Part shown: positions 57,109 through 64,000 of the stretch, one piece after another | How positions within the stretch are numbered: the first letter of the stretch is position 1 | How the letters are laid out: the number at the start of each line of letters is the position of its first letter | Assembly (NCBI GenBank): GCA_032622095.1 | Contig: CP136064.1 | Location: 143,673,954-143,737,953 of the forward strand | Source: Siphonodentalium dalli | Taxonomy: Eukaryota > Mollusca > Scaphopoda > Gadilida > Siphonodentaliidae | Direction: 5' to 3' | DNA length: 64,000 bases | The notes under the pieces: model-generated | The model's input: the letters and a program-made list of their open reading frames with translations, nothing else | Databases searched by the model: none | Told to the model about the DNA's origin: nothing | Made by a program: the position numbers and the translations under genes

Positions 57109-57329
57109 GCCCTGTGCCAATGCATTCTCTTATATATGCGAGTCGACCATAGGTCGCCTCGCATATATAAGAGAATGCATTGGCTTAACACATTAAAAAT
57201 TATAAAATTGTTAAAGAATGTAAGAAAAATTGGTAAAAAAAGATTTTTTTTAGGCCAATGCATTCTCTTATATATGCGAGGCGACCTATGGTCGACTCGC
57301 ATATATAAGAGAATGCATTGGCACAGGGC
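57109..57329. mobile_element. Double-palindrome element, TATATGCGAG family (best copy)
   Basis: Outer ends GCCCTGTGCC and GGCACAGGGC. Two 69-bp near-perfect palindromes (57116-57184 and 57254-57322) are separated by about 70 bp of AT-rich spacer. Each palindrome starts CCAATGCATTCTCTTATATA and turns on 'tcgaccataggtcg' or its complement. The most symmetrical member of the family here. Confidence 0.9.
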
Positions 57330-58155
57330 ATAACTGTAACTATCACAATGTGGTCAAGGAGCCGGTTCCAATGATATCCATATTTGTATGGTTCTATTGA
57401 GACAGACCAAAGATATTTTAGGCTGTTGAAGCTTTATTTGGCCGGTTTTGGCCGGTTTGTTGGGTAAAGTGTTAAATGGGCAGACCTCTGTTGATAGTTG
57501 GAATTCTTACAAATCAAGTCTCTTCATTGGTTGGTCAGAAATAGGTAGCACAGCATACATTGTAGATCAATATAAAATTCAGAAATAAAACTACACACCA
57601 AATATAAATATCTAAAGTCACACTCAGGCCATTTTATGGTTTACAGACAGTGTCCCGGTGTCTAGTGTTTAGATGTTGAATTGGCCGTGTCGGGAACATT
57701 GATAACAATAACTGTCCGTAGCTTTTGATAACTTTATATGTGTATAAGTCATAGTGATAAACACAGCAGGAGCATCGGTAAAAGAGGTCTAGTCGGATCG
57801 GCTGATGGAGAGAGAGTGGTTCTTCGTATCTCTCGACGCCAGTAGTTATTACAACGTATGGTGTATCATATCATGCATCCTAATAAGGTATGATGTATAT
57901 GATACACCTACCATGTGACGTGTATCATGCCATCGGTGTGGTGGAACGATCGTGGTCTGATCCTTCCAACATATAAGATGGTAGTACATGTCACATCCAA
58001 TTTAGAATATGATCTTGATAATATGATTGTATCTATTCTATATATATCTCGATGTGCTGTGTTTATCTGTACAATACGTTATAGCAATAACTGGGAACAT
58101 AATTATATATCAACCGATATCTTCTGTACTATCGGACACAGGCCTGAGAAAAAGG
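57330..58155. other. Intergenic; no gene seen
   Basis: Contains an imperfect inverted repeat around 'gtatcatatcatgc / gtatcatgcc' at 57861-57940. A 107-codon frame at 57915-58238 has no recognised motif and overlaps the fold-back fragment. Confidence 0.4.
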
Positions 58156-58157
58156 TG

Positions 58158-58450
58158 CCTGTCATTTGCAGAATGAAGTCCCTGGAGGGTGAATTTAGTG
58201 AAGCTATTCCGCATAGCATGCTAGCATCACTAAATTAACCCTCCGGGGACATCATTTTGCTTAGGCCTCATCTTCTCTGGAAATTATTCTTTATTATAAA
58301 ATTTCATATAAAAACTTCTTCACACAGATTACATACTCCCAATGGGTGTACATCACAATAGTCGCCTCAATCTGAGACTATGTCTCCCATAGAATATGAG
58401 GCCATGCAGAATGAGGTCCCAAGAAGGTGAAATTTGGTGATGCTAGCTTG
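58158..58450. mobile_element. Fold-back fragment of the 42.0-kb hAT-like family
   Basis: Two partial hairpins with 'tgcagaatgaggtcc' and 'gtgatgctagc'. Truncated on the right where the segment shared with 33.2 kb begins ('tatataaaactatttctgac'). Confidence 0.65.
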
Positions 58451-58461
58451 CTGTGCAAGAT

Positions 58462-60885
58462 ATTATATAAAACTATTTCTGACTAATTGGGATTAGTCTA
58501 ATGTGCTATATAGCAACAAAAAACCCAATGCCGCATAACCCGGGATAGTAATAGGGGCTGCTCTAGAGGTTTGCTACGTTCAATGACTAAACAAGTTGGT
58601 CAGATTCATTAGAATTGTTTATTGATAATAAACAACAAAACATTTATATATATATCAAAGTTGACATAACCAAAATATATAGTCATGAAGGTAGTGGGCA
58701 AAAATCGCCATCATCCACTTAAGCAAAAATAAAATTATCAATATATAAAATTATCAATATATATTGACATAACATAAAATTATCAATATATATTTACACA
58801 CTAAGTGTTGTCATCACTAAATCCAGCATTGTGATTGGTCGGCGCCCACGTGGCTAGTTGCAGTTATTTCTCGGTGAATGCGCAACGCATCATAACACCA
58901 AGCTAATAACACCATCGATACGTCATTAGGTTTGGAAAGACGAACGCGTAATGTTTTGGGCGCATTTTGACTCGCGCAGGATTGACTTAATACATCATCG
59001 GGTTTCAACATGAAGAGAAATTGTTCCTATTAACTTTTGCCAAGGGTGCTATTGGGTATTTTGGGCTGATCTTGTCACGATACACTTTTCGATTTAAATA
59101 TATTTACAAAAGTGGCTTTTTCGCTAAATGTATATAAATATAAGGATTAACTGTCATGTGGACTATTTTTATGGAGATGTAACGGTGAGGTAAGTGGACA
59201 TAACTTGTATGTAAAACCCTTCGGGTTTTACACAAGTTATGTCCACTTACCTCACCGTTACATCTCCATAAAAACAGTCCACATGACAGTTAATCCTTAT
59301 ATAATGACATAACAATCATATGTAATGGAAAACAAGTTTCAAAATTCTCCCCGGGCCTCGTGGGGTGAGCAGTGATAGACAAAGGAGATAGACTTAGAGG
59401 GTGGGTGGGTTGGGTGTAAATAAAATATTATACATTTTTTATTACTAAAGTGTTATGATGCCAGATTTTCACTAATCTGGGAAAGATTGAAATGGCGTCT
59501 TCAAAGATTTTTGTGCGCATGCACAAATTGGAAATCTACACCTCGTGTTCCAATACCGTCATACCCAAAAGTAATAGTTTATTTGACTGCAAAAGAAACA
59601 TTATTAATTGCTCGAAAATAAATGCGATTATTTTTCGTAATCGTGTATTTCAGACTGTAATTGGGATTAATCTACCAGATATTCCTTATTCACTAACCAG
59701 AGTGAGCCTTTCTGAACAATTTCAGTACCAGCATACTTAGCTAATATTTTAACAAACTCCCCAATATATGTTGACTGAGCATTAATGTTCATAGGAGGCC
59801 TTTCACATCTATTACAGATCATTTCACCATTACGTTTAAAATGAATCGTACATTCAATTTAAGAATTTTTTGTCTCCTTACTTTTAAAGTGATGTGAACC
59901 ACTCCGGATCAAATATTAATGGAGAATAATCTTTCTCAAAGTATTTATTTTTCCAAATATTATATCCAAATTGACAACCCACACCATCTTTCGAATATAT
60001 AAATTAAATGCAATGACTCTCGATGGTGAAATCAATTCGTTAGTTTGTCATTGATAGTTCCATCCTGAATAGAGTATTAAAAATGAGCGAAGGGAGTTAA
60101 CTTACAACTCAATATGTTTTCAAGGATTTAATTTTGGCCTATTATGTAACTACGTATACACATCTTGCACCACATAAAGAATTAACCTGAAAAGCATACA
60201 ATATTGATAACAATATATAACAAGATATATCATACTCACAAGCCGCCTATTGCAGGATCACTATTACTGTATACATGAAACTTGTAAGTATTACAGCCCT
60301 GTATATCCAATTACAATTCCCCGTATTCCTAAAAACTACAATGCAATTAAATGTATCAATAATTGTTTATATACTGAAGAATAGTGTATTCTAATACAAA
60401 CATATTACTCTATCTAACTATGGGGTGGGAGGGTGGGTTGTGATTATCCCACATGTCCTTGGCGGTTGAAACAGAAATGATCGCGTACACAATTTTACCG
60501 TCATGCGGTATGTGTCCAATCAGCTGCCTGGTCGCGACATATCGATGAATGAATGGATAAACATTCAAACAATATTAAGGTCATCCCTAACAAACACAAT
60601 TATGTGTGAATTGCTATCCGTGCATTCCAGTATAATATGACCATAAGGCAAACCCAATGATGTTTTAATGTTTGTTTTCCCCCCACACTATGTAAAGACT
60701 ACCAGTATGTTTTTGGCCACCGGCGGCAACATCCCACACTCAGCCATTTTGACAGTGTCGTAACACCGCCAAAATGTACATATTAACAATTGAGTGCAGT
60801 TCAGATGATGTTTTCCACAATGTTTTTTGAATATGACATGTCATACTAAAATCCATTGTTTTCACATGAGCTATGGCTGCTCATA
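58462..60885 (+). repeat. Segmental repeat shared with 33.25-34.0 kb, with two insertions
   Basis: Matches lie at 58462-58500, 59650-60068 and 60786-60885. The intervening 58501-59649 and 60069-60785 are not in the other copy. The first insert contains the palindrome at 59138-59302; the second has no recognised feature. Confidence 0.75.
59138..59302. mobile_element. 165-bp near-perfect palindrome
   Basis: Arms run from ATATAAGGATTAACTGTCAT to its complement and meet at about 59221 ('aaacccttcgggttt'). Single copy in the window; no clear target duplication. Confidence 0.8.
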
Positions 60886-62205
60886 AATATGTTAACTTCT
60901 GATAGTGCCATTTGTGCATGTTTTTCTTTGCCATCAGCAGTGAAATCTATGCCCATTTTAGCCATTGGCCCTCTATCAAATAGATACAATTGTAAGATCT
61001 AGAATACTTTGGGAAGATGTAATCTAAAGTAATTAGAATATTTTGATTACAAATACAAAACTTTGGCTCCTAGAATTCTTGATTACAAATACTTCAAAAA
61101 GTACAGAATACGATTACACCATCCCTGGGGCTTTGTGGCTGTATGCTATCGCAATGAATAAGATCGGACATATTCATTGGGCTAGCATTGTGGCGGTATA
61201 CATCCACTTTGCCCGGATATATTACATATATTGATAGTTATTTACATATTTACTAGCATGTTTGTATATGTGTACATGTATTTGTGCAATCATGTCTGTG
61301 CACCATTTTATTGTTGAACCAGTTATGTTTGTTGGCAATAAATATGCCCAAAATGGAACCTGATGTTGAGTGAGTTCTGTCCCCTTCTCCAGGAAACAAC
61401 GTAAATAGAATACAAGTACAGAATACGATTACACCATCCCTGTTAAATAAAGCATGCTACATTCCTCCAGTTGGCATAATAGTGCCTGTGTACTAACTTA
61501 CCTGTTTTACACACCCAAACAAGTCCATAATATATCTTTGAAAATAATTATCCGTAAACCAACAAATTAAACTAGGTGTGACTGTCCCAATGGGACTAAG
61601 GATACCCCCCATGTTTTTAAAATACTAAGATGTTTCACATGTCAGTAAACATTTAGTTAAAATAATAAAATAACAGTTCCCATTGCAGGTGCACAAACCT
61701 AACCGTAATCTTAAACCTATTGACCGAAAAATGTAGGAATAAAAGCTCGGACAAAATTATGCAATTTGCAAAAATGTTCTAAGTCGAAAAAGGGGAATAA
61801 CTCCACAAAAAAGTCCGACAGACATCATAATCGCAGGTGCACTTCGTTGCAGGGGGGGGGGGGGGGGGGGTATAAAAAAGTTGCACTTAGAAACACTGTA
61901 CTGTACTTTATTACATATCTATCTATATATACCACATGATCGCATGTGCTAATCTGTGTCAGACTATTTTATTGAGCAGTTAGACTGGTTCGCGATGTTA
62001 CTATTTTTAGCAACATAATAATTTCAATTAAATTCATATCTGGGGAAAACCCGAAGGTCAAAGAAATGCGGCAGGTTAAAAACTAAATCACGCACTCCTG
62101 AACAAATAGTTAATAAAAATGTTAAAAATTAATCGTGTTGACACTATTATTAGGCGACTGAAAGTACCAGAGTACTTCAAAATATACTATGTTTGCATAG
62201 CACAA
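60886..62205. other. Intergenic; poly-G tract, no gene seen
   Basis: A G-run of about 19 nt at 61852-61870. 'acagaatacgattacacc' occurs twice (about 61102 and 61420). No coding domain recognised. Confidence 0.4.
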
Positions 62206-62208
62206 AAT

Positions 62209-62495
62209 TTAAAGGTGCTCAATCTGATCAGACACTCCTAAATTACTATATCTTTGGCTTCGGGGGTAAAAAATATGATTCGAGTCGAGGAACCCACCCA
62301 TCAAAGCTCAGAGTGATTAGATATCGATGTTTGAAGTTTGCTGTTTCTATTGTTTGTGGACCAGAACTTGTCCAGAACCACGTGCTCAAATGGACAAATT
62401 GCGGTTGTCAGATTGATAACTCGAAAATCAAGTGGTTACTATTAACAATAACCACTTGATTTTAGAGTTATCCTTCTGACAACTGCAATTTGTAA
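62209..62495. mobile_element. Truncated copy of the 43.5-kb fold-back element
   Basis: The left arm is complete from TTAA (62209-62212) through 'ttggcttcgggggtaaaaaa', then the loop ('taaccacttgattt'). The right arm stops after about 45 bp at 62495, exactly where half of a TATATGCGAG palindrome begins. Confidence 0.8.
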
Positions 62496-62731
62496 TATAT
62501 AAGAGAATGCATTGGCCTAACAATAATTAATTTGATCTTTTAAACCAGTGCATTCTCTTATATATGGGAGACTCGCATATATAAGAGAATGCACTGGCAC
62601 AGGATATTTAATGCTTCACCAGCTCAACTCCCATCATGAAAGGGTTAATGATATCTTGATAACTCACAAATCCCAATAAATTATTCTCTTTAGCCACCAG
62701 CTGACGATGCGTCTCTTGGTTATATCTCTTA
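62496..62731 (-). mobile_element. Half-palindrome, palindrome and flank of the TATATGCGAG family
   Basis: 62496-62516 is a right arm only ('aagagaatgcattggcc'). 62545-62598 is a short full palindrome. 62599-62731 is the reverse complement of 35105-35212. Together this is an inverted copy of the unit at 35.1-35.36 kb. Confidence 0.75.
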
Positions 62732-62765
62732 CTAGCAGGGTTACCCGGCGTTGCCCAGGTTAAGG
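62732..62765 (-). mobile_element. 3' terminus of a second Helitron (minus strand)
   Basis: Read on the minus strand, the hairpin CCTGGGCAACGCCGGG is followed by 8 nt, then CTAG (62735-62732) and a T. This is a textbook Helitron 3' end. The related segment at 35105 reads on without the element (A then 'taaagagatat'), consistent with A|T insertion. The 5' end, which should lie to the right, was not identified. Confidence 0.75.
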
Positions 62766-64000
62766 TATGCTGTGGATATTTGTTGCTTAAAGTGTTATAC
62801 GTTTTCTCATAAATTGTATATTCAAATAGCATCACAAAACATGATTATTACAGTCATGGAATATAAGTTGTGGCTCACCTTGTCAATTGTCATTCTGTTT
62901 ATCGCAATTAATCCGTTCCACCAATAATGATGTATTTATTTATTTACAACTGCGTATACATTAGACGTTATAATATGATACATGAACATCATAAACACAT
63001 TAGTTCGACAAAAGATGATAATTGGGTTTTACATATTGAGATGTATCAATCAATCTAGTGGGTTGGACTAAGATCTCGAGGACACATGGCTATCATATCT
63101 CCATGAAGATACAGATGTTTCAAAGAAATTTCCAGGTGCTCCTCTGTTCATGGTGCTATATATTGGCTAAATATTCTTAGTTTAAACGAAATGTTGCTGC
63201 GCACATATAGCAGCTACATGTGCACAGAGCGCGATTTTGAGTTGTTTATGTCAATCGATGAGTCTGTTCTAAAACCCTTGTCAGATGTCAGTATTGGTAG
63301 GATCCTGAAAAGTCTTGTGCTACTAACTGCATTTTCTTGTATATCAGAAGAAACTATATTTGACTGCACAATGTGACCACTATTTTTGAACAGGCGTTCC
63401 ATTTTTTTTTATCTCTTGACAAATTGTAACTTTTTGTGGAAACTGTATTGAATGGAACAGACTAAATTTTGTTATTATATATATGCAATCCTCTGACGGT
63501 TCGAGGTCTCTCAGTTTGCACGAATATATGTATCTCTTCAATAGAAAGATAAATATACGTTTAATGCTTCTTCTAGTTATCTCTTTTTGCTAGCTCATTG
63601 TGTGAATGACTTGATTGCCATTCCCATATAAATATTAATGTTAAGAAGATATAATTGTTCAAGTAACTTATGTGGGTCACCATATGTCGGGATTGTGAAA
63701 TGTGAACGCCCAACTACTTAACATGATATGGAGATGGCCTGGTGACTGTATATAACTTATATGTGGATATCCGTGAATAGCAATCTTATCAATCATAGTG
63801 CATATCCGCTCGCCATCCGTGACGCAAACGACACCAAATGTGATTTAATTCATGGTATATCATTAGAGAAAAACGTGTATGAATTTGGTGGAATTTTGTT
63901 TATTAAATCAATTGTTGATACAACGCTGACTCGAACAACGCCATATTGCGAAGGTGATTATGTATTCGTTTGGCGGAAATCAGCCACAAAACTATTTGAC
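62766..64000. other. Helitron interior and/or intergenic; no gene recognised
   Basis: AT-rich. Overlapping frames at 63191-63402 on both strands are open; the minus one reads 'ERLFKNSGHIVQSN', loosely like the end of a hAT transposase, which is too weak to call. Confidence 0.35.

Noticed and set aside
63191-63402. Minus-strand frame with 'ERLFKNSGHIVQSN', reminiscent of a hAT transposase C-terminus
   Set aside because: Similarity covers about a dozen residues, the opposite strand is equally open, and no upstream transposase sequence is visible.

Overview
This window is nuclear DNA from a eukaryote. It is AT-rich, has no prokaryotic gene packing, carries spliced-type signals (GTAAGT donors, pyrimidine-tract AG acceptors, AATAAA) and is dominated by transposable elements. 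A marine lophotrochozoan, most likely a mollusc, is my inference. The basis is about 160-bp core repeats followed by a GACGG-type microsatellite (the arrangement I remember from bivalve 'pearl' elements), a Ty3/gypsy element of the kind often annotated 'K02A2.6-like', a BEL/Pao relic and Helitrons. No database was searched, so the species is not determined.

Layout. 0-9.5 kb: a 240-bp tandem duplication, three 175-bp units each holding a palindromic TA-flanked MITE, the first copy of a segment repeated at 29.3-30.1 kb, a 5'-truncated non-LTR retrotransposon (6.4-8.46 kb) and several interspersed repeats. 10.2-11.4 kb: a candidate two-exon small gene (55 codons) with a compact promoter. An inverted copy at 26.0-27.15 kb has lost exon 2. 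Between the two copies lie a 2.07-kb fold-back transposon whose inverted repeats are built from 15-bp tandem units, with a second transposon nested inside it, and pearl-like arrays on both sides in opposite orientations. 27.3-28.4 kb: an intronless gene relic with two compensating frameshifts. 29-35.9 kb: a chain of short hairpins, a dimeric satellite-like array, several palindromes and a 1.88-kb TIR element.

36.08-40.62 kb: a complete, very young Ty3/gypsy retrotransposon. Its LTRs differ at 1 of 187 positions, it has a 5-bp target duplication, and gag-protease and pol are in different frames. 41.5-43.9 kb: a cluster of fold-back elements, including a hAT-like MITE with an 8-bp duplication and two back-to-back TTAA-flanked elements. 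44.7-45.0 kb: an acidic ORF just downstream of CRE and E-box motifs. 46.0-48.0 kb: a BEL/Pao gag-protease relic whose reading frame ends in a predicted membrane segment rather than a reverse transcriptase. 50.5-56.2 kb: layered direct duplications, including a near-identical 1,536-bp tandem duplication. A 990-bp Helitron in the oldest copy has precise empty sites in its sister copies. 57-64 kb: more nested palindromes, a second copy of the 33.2-34.0 kb segment, a truncated fold-back element and a second Helitron 3' end.

The strongest observations are the Helitron with its empty sites, the family of nested palindromes (eleven palindromes plus one half-copy), the duplicated small gene whose second copy carries an 18-bp transposon remnant at its start codon, the fold-back element with 15-bp sub-repeats, and the gypsy element whose gag ends in UGA where a +1 shift enters pol.
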